From NCBI RefSeq assembly GCF_001639105.2, contig NZ_CP028907.1:131849-175312 (forward strand): a stretch of DNA of 43,464 nucleotides, given 5' to 3'. Below, one piece after another: positions 25,942-32,314 of this stretch. The DNA comes from Azospirillum humicireducens. Lineage in GTDB: Bacteria > Pseudomonadota > Alphaproteobacteria > Azospirillales > Azospirillaceae. The notes under the pieces were generated by a model, which saw nothing but the letters and a program-made list of their open reading frames with translations, was not told the DNA's origin and did no database searches. The position numbers were made by a program, and so were the translations under genes. Position 1 is the first letter of the stretch. Each line of letters begins with the position of its first letter.

Positions 25942-26514
25942 TCAGTCCTCCTGGTCGTCCAGCGACGCCAGCTCCGCCTCGACGGCGATCAGGCGCTCGC
26001 GCAGCCGCTGACGTTCGGCCTCCAACGCCTCGCGCCGGCTGACATGATCGATGGCCTTGCTCCGCAGGTCGCGCTTGAAGCGGACGATCTCCGGCCGGGT
26101 AACGTCGGGCCGGATCAGGTTGCGCTGGTCCGCCAGCCGCAGCTGCTCGCTGGTCAGGGTGGCAAGCTGATAGACGGTGGCATAGCTGGGCGGCAGCTTG
26201 GAGCCGGGGAGGCGTCCGCTGTCCACCGCCTCCGCCACCATGCGCAGCTGGTAGGCGACCTGATAACCGAAGGGCAGCTCGTTCTCGACCATCGCCTGGA
26301 ACTCGCCATGGGGCAGGCGCATGCGGGCCTGGACCAGATAGCGGCCGATCAGCAGGAACTTCTCCTGGGCGCTGCGCCACAGGGTGGAGATCTCCTGCAC
26401 GAACTCCTCACGGCGGACGAGATCGACGGTCGCCTCCGCCATGCGCTCGATCCGCTCGTCCACCGCGATGTGGCGGCGGGCCTGGGCCTTGGAAACCTGT
26501 TTGAACCCACTCAT
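25942..26514 (-). CDS. DUF3102-like coiled-coil protein coupled to ParA
   Basis: This 190-residue protein has a basic N-terminus (FKQVSKAQARRHIAVD). A central segment (FLLIGRYLVQARMRLPHGEFQAMVENELPFGYQVAYQLRMV) resembles DUF3102 proteins of plasmids and phages. The C-terminus is a charged heptad-like helix (RREALEAERQRLRERLIAVEAELASLDD), probably a coiled coil. Its ATG overlaps the parA stop (ATGA). Its position matches that of ParB or another centromere-binding protein, but it lacks recognisable ParB motifs. A role as DNA-binding partner of ParA is inference. Confidence 0.75.
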   Translation of the reverse strand: MSGFKQVSKAQARRHIAVDERIERMAEATVDLVRREEFVQEISTLWRSAQEKFLLIGRYLVQARMRLPHGEFQAMVENELPFGYQVAYQLRMVAEAVDSGRLPGSKLPPSYATVYQLATLTSEQLRLADQRNLIRPDVTRPEIVRFKRDLRSKAIDHVSRREALEAERQRLRERLIAVEAELASLDDQED

Positions 26515-27173
26515 TGCGCCAGCTCCAGTTCATGACGGACGAAGGCCCAGACACCGGCGACATGCTCGGCCCCCTTGCCGCCCTTCAGCTCCAGAAGGCC
26601 GATGCCGCGGCTGGCGGTGAACTGGATGTCCTCGTAGTCCGGCACCTCGACCGGACAGATCCGGCCATCCCCCAGCAGCTTGCGCTGCGCCTCGGTGAAG
26701 CCGCGGGTGCGCGGCTTGACGCGGTTCATCACGAAGGCCGCGTTCTTGCCATAGCGGCGGACGAAGCGCATCCAGGGCCGGACGGAATCGAGGTCGTCGT
26801 CGCTCTGCCCGGTCGGCACCACGATCAGGTCCGAGGACAGGGCCAGCAGCTTGAACTCCTCCGGATGGTCCTCGATCGACGGCGGGGTGTCGATCACCAG
26901 CAGGTCGTAGCCGTCGATGCCGTCCAGGGCGGCACGGATGTCGCCGGGGGTCATGCCCGCTTCGAAATGGGTGATGGTTGCCATGCCGTCCGGACGCTTG
27001 GCGAACCATTTGGTCAGGCTGCGCTGGGGGTCGAGATCGAGCGTCGCGACCGTGCAGCCGTCGAGCGCCGCCGCCACCGCGATGTTGCGGCTGAGCGTCG
27101 TCTTGCCGATCCCGCCCTTCGGGCCATTGACCAGCAAGCGCTTCACCGGCCCGTGCCCCGTGTGGTTGGTCAT
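26511..27173 (-). CDS. parA: ParA-family partition ATPase
   Basis: This 220-residue protein has the deviant Walker A motif KGGIGKT (residues 19-25), switch I DLDPQRSLTKW and Walker B LLVIDTPP. ParA ATPases bind DNA non-specifically and segregate low-copy replicons. There is no N-terminal helix-turn-helix domain, so by size it is the short (type Ib-like) kind that does not autoregulate through its own HTH. AAGGGAC precedes the ATG at 27173. A perfect 16-bp palindrome lies 64 bp upstream and is the best candidate operator or centromere site. The gene is coupled to the DUF3102-like gene. Confidence 0.92.
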   Translation of the reverse strand: MTNHTGHGPVKRLLVNGPKGGIGKTTLSRNIAVAAALDGCTVATLDLDPQRSLTKWFAKRPDGMATITHFEAGMTPGDIRAALDGIDGYDLLVIDTPPSIEDHPEEFKLLALSSDLIVVPTGQSDDDLDSVRPWMRFVRRYGKNAAFVMNRVKPRTRGFTEAQRKLLGDGRICPVEVPDYEDIQFTASRGIGLLELKGGKGAEHVAGVWAFVRHELELAQ

Positions 27174-27236
27174 CTCATGTCCCTTTTCGCCATCGGCTGT
27201 GGGCCCCTTTTAGCAAAGCGCGGACCTGGCGCAAAT

Positions 27237-27252
27237 CTAAGACATGTCTTAG
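27237..27252. promoter_or_regulatory. Perfect 16-bp palindrome upstream of parA (operator or parS candidate)
   Basis: CTAAGACATGTCTTAG is a perfect inverted repeat with no spacer. It lies 64 bp upstream of the parA ATG in the 148-bp spacer between parA and the next upstream gene. It stands out as AT-rich in GC-rich DNA. Possible -35/-10 elements (TTGCGC, 16 bp, TAAAAG) sit between it and parA on the minus strand. Confidence 0.65.
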
Positions 27253-27321
27253 CTTCGCAACCCCGGGGCAGGGTGTCGTCACTGCCACAGGCCGGTGCAT
27301 CACAAGACCGAGGTCCGGTTA

Positions 27322-27969
27322 TCATCGCATGCGGCGCAGGGTAGAGGCCAGCACAGGCCGCACCGCGGCGCTCCTTCCACCTCCACCATTGTCCGCAGCC
27401 CGTTCCCCGGCCATGGCGATGGCGCGCAGGCGCTCGGCCAAAGCCCGTTCCGCGGCACAGGCTTCCTCGCACAGGGCGCGGATCTCGGCGATGCTCGGCC
27501 GCCATTTGCGGGTGCGGCGCCAGACCCTGGCCGCCTGATCGATCGCCCAGGCCGGAAACTCCCCCAGATCGTCGGCCCAATCCATCGCGAGCAATTGCTC
27601 CACCTCGGGCGTCGTCGCCTTGGCGGGGAAATGGCTCAGCAGCGCCAGCACGCGGCCCAGCAGGTGATTGGCCGGCGCCGGCGCCAGAATGCCGGTGTCG
27701 AATTCCGCAAGGGCGCGGCGGGCAAGAGCGGCATGGCGCGGCGTCACTCCCGCCGGCGGCGTCCAATCCTCCACCACATCGGCGAAGCCATCGTCGGTGA
27801 AGCGGCTGTGGCGGCCGATCTGCCCACGGTCGAGCAGTTGCCGCAGTGGATCGGGCAGCGCCTCGCGCAGCATCCGGCTGCGCAAAACCGGCGCCATCGC
27901 CGGATCGAAGGGAAGGGGCAGGCTGGGCGATGAGGCCGGCGTGGCGGGGAACGGGTGAAGGTTGCTCAT
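27322..27969 (-). CDS. Putative replication accessory protein (phage loader-like)
   Basis: This 215-residue protein has no confident family. A segment around residues 120-190 (LGEFPAWAIDQAARVWRRTRKWRPSIAEIRALCEEA) resembles a recurring stretch in uncharacterised phage and plasmid replication-module proteins, in which a helical pair is followed by Trp-x-Pro-Ser. The C-terminus is a charged helix (ERALAERLRAIAMAGERA) with a basic end. The ATG overlaps the stop of the HTH gene (ATGA), so the two products are likely made in fixed ratio. By context it could be a helicase loader or its partner. That is inference; no ATPase motif is visible. Confidence 0.6.
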   Translation of the reverse strand: MSNLHPFPATPASSPSLPLPFDPAMAPVLRSRMLREALPDPLRQLLDRGQIGRHSRFTDDGFADVVEDWTPPAGVTPRHAALARRALAEFDTGILAPAPANHLLGRVLALLSHFPAKATTPEVEQLLAMDWADDLGEFPAWAIDQAARVWRRTRKWRPSIAEIRALCEEACAAERALAERLRAIAMAGERAADNGGGGRSAAVRPVLASTLRRMR

Positions 27970-28835
27970 GCCCCCACTCCCCAGGGGTTGGTGGGGCTGG
28001 TGGCGGCGGCGGGCTGGCCGTTCAGCCGTGCGGCGACGCTGGCCCAGGCCGACAGGCGTTGTTCGGCATCCGCGCCAGGACGAGTGACAGGACGATTGGC
28101 TTTGGAATGGCCGGTCCGGGTGCGGTTTGCTCCGCCATTCGGAGTGCGGGAGCGTTCCGCGGGCTGTTGCGTCATATGGGCCATGTCCTGCAGCAACCAG
28201 GAGCGCCACGCGGCGGCGATGTCGCGGTAGCGGTAGCCATGGGCGCGGCATTGCTCGACGAAGCGCTCGGCATGGCGGTCGAGATCGACGGCGGGAAAGC
28301 GCGCCGCCGCCCATTGGCGATCCGCGGCGGATGGGGTCCAGTCTTCACCGACCTGTTGGGCGACAGGGTGCGCAGCGGCCGGCTTTTCGCCGATTGCCTG
28401 CCGTTCGCCCGCCCGCCGGTGGAGCGTGTCCGGAATCTGTTCAGGTTCAGGCTGTTCGTGACTCGCTGCTGAACAGGGGGAGTCCGTCGATGAGTCAGCG
28501 GGGCTGTCCACCGCTGCACCCTCCCCGATGCTGCCGGTGACGGTCAGCGCCAGCCGGTAGCGGCAGCTGAGGCGGCCGCCGCTGGCCGACCGCCGGTGTT
28601 CGATGGCCACCAGCCCGAGCGCCTCCAGCTTGCCCAGGATCCGGTTGACGGTCGGGCGGCTGCGTTTCAGCTTGCCCGCCAACGTCGCTTGCGAGGGCCA
28701 GCAGATTCCCGCCTCGTCGGCATAGGTGCTGAGGGCTGCCAGCACGGCGAGGCCATCGGCGTCGAGGTCGGGGTGATCCAGCCACCAGGCCGGAATCCGG
28801 CCCCAGCGGTTGGGGTTTGCGCTATGGTCGGTCAT
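27966..28835 (-). CDS. Winged-helix replication-type protein (phage O/DnaT-like)
   Basis: This 289-residue protein opens with a helix-turn-helix domain (residues about 5-95): IPAWWLDHPDLDADGLAVLAAL, then WPSQATLAGKLKRSRPTVNRILGKLEALGLV, typical of HTH_36-type proteins of plasmids and phages. After a low-complexity Ser/Glu/Gln linker comes DWTPSAADRQWAAARFPAV, then DRHAERFVEQCRAHGYRY, then AAAWRSWLLQDM. This resembles the C-terminal motif of phage replication and DnaT-like primosomal proteins. The tail is rich in Asn, Arg and Pro. It reads away from the iteron region, and GGAGGAG lies about 12 nt upstream of the ATG. It is coupled to the next gene. Confidence 0.7.
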   Translation of the reverse strand: MTDHSANPNRWGRIPAWWLDHPDLDADGLAVLAALSTYADEAGICWPSQATLAGKLKRSRPTVNRILGKLEALGLVAIEHRRSASGGRLSCRYRLALTVTGSIGEGAAVDSPADSSTDSPCSAASHEQPEPEQIPDTLHRRAGERQAIGEKPAAAHPVAQQVGEDWTPSAADRQWAAARFPAVDLDRHAERFVEQCRAHGYRYRDIAAAWRSWLLQDMAHMTQQPAERSRTPNGGANRTRTGHSKANRPVTRPGADAEQRLSAWASVAARLNGQPAAATSPTNPWGVGA

Positions 28836-28892
28836 CTGTGGCGACACTCCTCCGTGCCAATGGCCGCCCTGGCCGAACCGGCGGCAGTGGCG

Positions 28893-28901
28893 TGTGGATG
28901 G
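28893..28901 (-). promoter_or_regulatory. Candidate DnaA box (7 of 9)
   Basis: TGTGGATGG on the plus strand is the reverse complement of a DnaA box (TTATCCACA) with two mismatches at one end. It lies 46 bp left of the first iteron. A single near-match has limited weight. Confidence 0.35.
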
Positions 28902-28946
28902 CATGATTGGCAGGGAGGATTCGAAGCGGTCCGCGGCAGAGTCGAA

Positions 28947-29045
28947 TCGCGGGCTCGCACTCCATAGAGCGGCTGCCCGCGGATGGTCAGCGATAGCCCG
29001 CGACCGTGAAGCCCTTGCCCGCGACCATGGAGCCACAGCCCGCGA
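28947..29045. repeat. Left iteron cluster (five copies)
   Basis: The consensus is ATGGAGCNAYAGCCCGCGA. One copy is on the minus strand at 28947-28965. Four are on the plus strand at 28964-28982, 28985-29003, 29006-29024 and 29027-29045, exactly 21 bp apart. All share the core GCCCGCG; the second and third diverge most in the left half. The 21-bp period puts them on one face of the helix. Confidence 0.9.
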
Positions 29046-29086
29046 TGCCCGCCCGAATCGGAATCCTGGCGCTTCTGGCCGCGCAT

Positions 29087-29275
29087 ATGGAGCCGTTGCC
29101 CGCGATTGCCGGCCAGGTTCCCGGCCGCTTGCAGGGCGTTTTCCAGCGTCTCCCCGGCTGTTCCTGGAGCAACAGCCCGCGATACCGGGTCAGCTCGGAT
29201 GGTCGACAGCACCATGGACGGTCCGGAGACGGCGCTGGAGATCGCGTTGCCCGACCATGGAGCGGTAGCCCGCGT
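29087..29275 (+). repeat. Central dispersed iterons (three copies)
   Basis: Copies lie at 29087-29105, 29164-29182 and 29257-29275, all in plus orientation. One degenerate core (GGCCGCG at 29077) lies exactly 21 bp before the first. Another (GCCCG at 29249, lacking two bases) precedes the third by 19 bp, suggesting decayed members of an originally phased array. Confidence 0.85.
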
Positions 29276-29295
29276 TTCCCTTGCGCTGCGCCGGG

Positions 29296-29315
29296 CCCGA
29301 TTCTTCCCGATTCTT
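29296..29315 (+). repeat. Tandem 10-bp repeat CCCGATTCTT (two copies)
   Basis: Two exact adjacent copies, each containing GATTC (a GANTC site). They lie between the central and right iteron clusters, the most AT-rich spot there, and could be part of a melting or methylation-sensitive element. Confidence 0.6.
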
Positions 29316-29363
29316 CAAGGAGCAGCGCTTCTGCGCCCTGGGAAGAAGGGAGGAAGGCGGCAA

Positions 29364-29445
29364 TCGCGGGCTATGGCTCCATGGCCGCGGGCCGTTGCTC
29401 CATCATCGCGGGCTGTCGCACCATGTGCGCGGGCTGTTGCTCCAC
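29364..29445 (-). repeat. Right iteron cluster (four copies, inverted)
   Basis: Four minus-strand copies lie at 29364-29382, 29385-29403, 29406-29424 and 29427-29445, again with a strict 21-bp period. They point towards the left cluster. They end 82 bp before the initiator start, so initiator binding here could repress its own promoter, as in other iteron replicons. Confidence 0.9.
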
Positions 29446-29527
29446 TCCGGAGGCGGTAATTTCCTTCGGTTCTGTTGCGCCGTGGGGCTCGGCGCGCCAT
29501 GGTAACTCCCGACCTTCGGAGACGTTC

Positions 29528-30760
29528 ATGACCAAGATGGCCCCGACCAGCGCCGCACAGCTGATCCTGTTCGAGCTGGAAGACCGTTCGCAATCGCACC
29601 TGATCGCGCTCTACGATCTGGCGCCGCGCTTCGTCTTCGTCTCCCGCGACAACGACAAGGAAAAGGCTGCCAAGGACAAGGGCGAGCTGGTCACCAAGGA
29701 CAGTTTCATCAAGTCGGTGCGGCGCGAGTTCGCCTTCCGCGGCCGCAACTACCGCCTGACCGTCCAGCCCGCCCGTATCGACCGGCTCAGCACCGCCAAG
29801 AAGGAAGACCGCGCCCCCGGCAGCGGCCCGGATCTGGTGGAAGTCGAGATCTTCCCGTCGGAGCGCGAGCAGGTGGTCGAGCAGGTCGTGCGCCGTCTTG
29901 CCATGGACCGCTCGCGCCTGTCGCTGACCGGCGAGAACCGCGACAAGGTGCAGATGCGTTTCAGCCTGTACGAAATCCAGCGGGAACTGCGGGCGGTCAA
30001 CCACACCCTGTCGATCCAGGACATCCGCGAATCCCTGACCATCCTGGCGCGGTCGCGCATCATCATTTCCACCGGCGGCAGCGCCGAGCCGGGCAAGAAG
30101 AGCCGCGGACAGAATCTGCTGGAATCCACCGCCTTCCCGGTGCTGGCCATCCGCTCGCGGCCCGATCTGGTCGATGAGGACGGCGGGGTCGAGGAGACCT
30201 ATCTGGAGTTCAACCCGCTGGTCTCCGCCGCCATCCGCGACCTGGAGTTCAAGCCGGTCTCCTACGCCTGGCTGATGAAACTGAAGTCGCCGGTGTCGCG
30301 CTGGCTCTACAACCGCCTGTCCATCGAGTACGACACCGCCGACGACGAGGCGAAGCCGGTGTCGATCAGTGCCGATGAGATCATCAAGAACAGCGGCATG
30401 AACGAGTGGTCGCGCCGCCGCGACACCCTGCGCGTGGTGACCTCCGCCGTCGACGCCCTGGTGGACGAGGGGATCCTCGACATCGCCGACAAGGAATACA
30501 CCAAGGTCGGCAAGCGCATCGACGCCATCGACTATGTGCTGACCCCGTCGCAGAAGTTCCTCGATCAGGTCCGCCGCGGCCGCCGGGTGCAGACCACCAA
30601 CATCGACCTGCTGAAGCAGATCGTCGGCAACGCCATGCGCCCTGACGGCTTCGTGCCGCTCAAGGCAGGGGAGGCGGCCGAGATGCGCAACAAGCGCGCC
30701 AAGCGGCTGGCCGATCCGGCGAAGGCCGAACAGGCCAGCCTGCCGCTGCCGAAGAAATAG
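29528..30760 (+). CDS. Plasmid/chromid replication initiator protein
   Basis: This is a 410-residue protein immediately right of the iteron region. It opens TKMAPTSAAQLILFELEDR. Two winged-helix-like regions can be guessed: residues about 140-190 (MRFSLYEIQRELRAVNHTLSIQDIRESLTIL) and 225-330 (YLEFNPLVSAAIRDLEFKPVSYAWLMKLKSPVSRWLYNRL, then WSRRRDTLRVVTSAVDALVDEGIL). That two-domain arrangement is seen in Rep_3/RPA-type initiators; the exact family is not certain. The C-terminus is basic (RNKRAKRLADPAKAE). The ATG at 29528 has GGAGA 5 nt upstream. It presumably binds the adjacent iterons to open the origin. It ends 4 bp from the convergent PAP2 gene. Confidence 0.85.
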   Translation: MTKMAPTSAAQLILFELEDRSQSHLIALYDLAPRFVFVSRDNDKEKAAKDKGELVTKDSFIKSVRREFAFRGRNYRLTVQPARIDRLSTAKKEDRAPGSGPDLVEVEIFPSEREQVVEQVVRRLAMDRSRLSLTGENRDKVQMRFSLYEIQRELRAVNHTLSIQDIRESLTILARSRIIISTGGSAEPGKKSRGQNLLESTAFPVLAIRSRPDLVDEDGGVEETYLEFNPLVSAAIRDLEFKPVSYAWLMKLKSPVSRWLYNRLSIEYDTADDEAKPVSISADEIIKNSGMNEWSRRRDTLRVVTSAVDALVDEGILDIADKEYTKVGKRIDAIDYVLTPSQKFLDQVRRGRRVQTTNIDLLKQIVGNAMRPDGFVPLKAGEAAEMRNKRAKRLADPAKAEQASLPLPKK

Positions 30761-30764
30761 CCGC

Positions 30765-31421
30765 TCAGCGTGCCAGGAGGCGCCGCGCCAACAGAGTGAT
30801 CGCGGTCCCCAGCAAGGCGCCGGCCACCACGTCCGACGCCCAGTGCCGGTGCTTCACCACCCGGCCGCTGGCCATCGCGGCTGCGGCTCCGTAAATCAGC
30901 AGGCTTTGCGCCGGCGACCGGCTGACCGTGGCGAGCGCGGTCGCGGCGGCAAAGGCGCTTGCCGCATGGCCGGACGGCAGCGAACGGGCGCTGATCCGCT
31001 TGCCCGGCCGTTGCCGCGGTTCGCATTCGTCGGGACGGCGGCGTTTGACGTAGCGTTTGATCGAGCGGCTGGCACTGGCGGTCGCCACCAGCCCGGCCAC
31101 TCCGACGCTGCCGGCGCGGCGCAGATCCGCCTGACCGGTCAGCAGCCCGACGATGCCCGCGATGGCGAAGCCGGGAATCAGCACATGGCGTTTTATGGCG
31201 TAATGGCCCGCGGTTGCCAGCGCCCGGCTGACCGGGCCGGGATCGCAGGTGACGATGTCGTGGACCTGCGCATCCAGCGTATCGACGGCGGTCAGGGCCG
31301 GTTGCAGGACGGCGGGGGCCGGGCGCCCGCCATAGCCGATGCCGCCGCCCGGATTCTCGATGCCCCGCTGTCCCTTATTCTGTCCGATGATGTCGCTCAA
31401 CGCCGGTCCCCTGCCTCCCAC
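30765..31421 (-). CDS. PAP2-family membrane phosphatase
   Basis: This protein of up to 218 residues has the three phosphatase motifs of the PAP2 superfamily: KRYVKRRRP, PSGHAASAF and SGRVVKHRHWASDVVAG with the catalytic His pair. Helices near the middle and C-terminus suggest an inner-membrane protein with a periplasmic active site. Members dephosphorylate phosphatidic acid, undecaprenyl pyrophosphate or related lipids. The start is unclear: GTG at 31421 gives the longer form given here but has no ribosome site. TTG at 31400 has AGGGGA at good distance and gives 211 residues. Confidence 0.88.
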   Translation of the reverse strand: MGGRGPALSDIIGQNKGQRGIENPGGGIGYGGRPAPAVLQPALTAVDTLDAQVHDIVTCDPGPVSRALATAGHYAIKRHVLIPGFAIAGIVGLLTGQADLRRAGSVGVAGLVATASASRSIKRYVKRRRPDECEPRQRPGKRISARSLPSGHAASAFAAATALATVSRSPAQSLLIYGAAAAMASGRVVKHRHWASDVVAGALLGTAITLLARRLLAR

Positions 31422-31457
31422 GCCCCAGCATGGGCGCCGCAGAGGAACGCGGATCGT

Positions 31458-31481
31458 ACGGGGGCGGTTCCGCGCCCCCGT
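31458..31481 (-). terminator. GC-rich hairpin downstream of hutG
   Basis: A perfect 9-bp inverted repeat ACGGGGGCG/CGCCCCCGT with a 6-nt loop lies 17 nt after the hutG stop. No T-run follows on the minus strand, so it is either a weak terminator or a 3' end stabiliser. Confidence 0.45.
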
Positions 31482-31498
31482 TCAGCCTCCGTGGCGGG

Positions 31499-32314
31499 TC
31501 AGCCTTGCGCCGGCCGCCAGCCGGTGAAGGCGTCGAGCAGCGCCGTCAGCACCCGTTGGAGCTTTTCCGCCCGGTCCGGACGGTAGGCGAAGGGCGGCGC
31601 CTCCTCGTCCATATAGCGGTCCTGCGCCAGTTCCATCTGGATGGCGTGGACGCCGTTCGCCGGCTGGCCGTAGGCGCGGGTGATGTGGCCGCCGACGAAG
31701 CGGCCGTTGGCGACGCAGGTCAAGCCCTCCGCCGCCGCGGCGCTCTCCATCGCCGCGACGACGCGGGCGGCCAGTTGGGCATCGACGCTGGTGCCGCGCG
31801 CCGTTCCCAGATTGAGGTCGGGCAGACGGCCGTCGAACAGCCGCGGCACATGGCTGCGGATCGAATGGGCGTCATAGAGCAGGGCAAAGCCGTGGCGCGC
31901 CTTCACCCGCTCCAGCTCCGCTGCCAGCGCATCGTGATAGGGCCGCCAATAGCCGTCGACCCGCTGCGCCACTTCGGCTTCGTCGGGCGCCTGTCCGTCG
32001 CGGTAGAGCGGCGTGCCGTCGAACATCACGTCCGGGCACAGGCCGGTGGTCGCCTGTCCGGGATAGAGGCTCTCGCCGGTCGAGGCCCGGTTGAGGTCGA
32101 CGACATAGCGGGAATAGCGGGCGCTGAGCAGCGTGGCGCCCATGCCCGTGGCGAAGCCGTACAGGCGGGGGATGTGCCAGTCGGTGTCGCGCAGGGTGAG
32201 CGCCTCCTCCGTCAGCCGCCCGGCCAGACCGGGGGAGAGGTCGGTGCCGCAATGGGGCATGCTGATGACCAGCGGCCCGTCGCCTTGCACCAGATCGAAG
32301 ATGCTGTCGCTCAT
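31499..32314 (-). CDS. hutG: N-formylglutamate deformylase
   Basis: This 271-residue enzyme hydrolyses N-formylglutamate to glutamate and formate, the last step of the five-step histidine pathway. Visible family features are VISMPHCGTDLSP near the N-terminus, RDTDWHIPRLY, YSRYVVDLNRAS, LYDAHSIRSHVPRLFDGRLPDLNLG and NGRFVGGHITRAYG. They supply the zinc and substrate residues of formylglutamate amidohydrolases. It is translated from an ATG overlapping the hutH stop. The presence of hutF confirms that HutG here is the deformylase and not the formiminoglutamase that shares the name. Confidence 0.95.
   Translation of the reverse strand: MSDSIFDLVQGDGPLVISMPHCGTDLSPGLAGRLTEEALTLRDTDWHIPRLYGFATGMGATLLSARYSRYVVDLNRASTGESLYPGQATTGLCPDVMFDGTPLYRDGQAPDEAEVAQRVDGYWRPYHDALAAELERVKARHGFALLYDAHSIRSHVPRLFDGRLPDLNLGTARGTSVDAQLAARVVAAMESAAAAEGLTCVANGRFVGGHITRAYGQPANGVHAIQMELAQDRYMDEEAPPFAYRPDRAEKLQRVLTALLDAFTGWRPAQG

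Larger units (their letters stand above)
28836..29527. other. Iteron-type replication origin (oriV), 692 bp intergenic
   Basis: This is the largest gene-free stretch in the window, between two divergent replication genes. It carries at least twelve copies of a 19-bp iteron in three clusters, a near-match DnaA box, seven GANTC sites and a tandem CCCGATTCTT repeat. Iterons upstream of an initiator gene are the standard sign of a plasmid or chromid origin. An obvious AT-rich unwinding region is lacking. Open frames crossing it (for example an upstream extension of the initiator frame to 29006) translate the iterons and are not genes. Confidence 0.85.

Noticed and set aside
28947..29445. CRISPR array
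   Set aside because: The repeat period is 21 bp with only 2 bp between units, both orientations occur, and there are no spacers or cas genes.
29006..29527. Upstream extension of the initiator frame
   Set aside because: It would translate the iterons; a good ribosome site and ATG are at 29528.
25942..30760. Prophage or integrated element
   Set aside because: Replication-type genes resemble phage ones, but there are no structural, lysis or integrase genes and no flanking attachment repeats.
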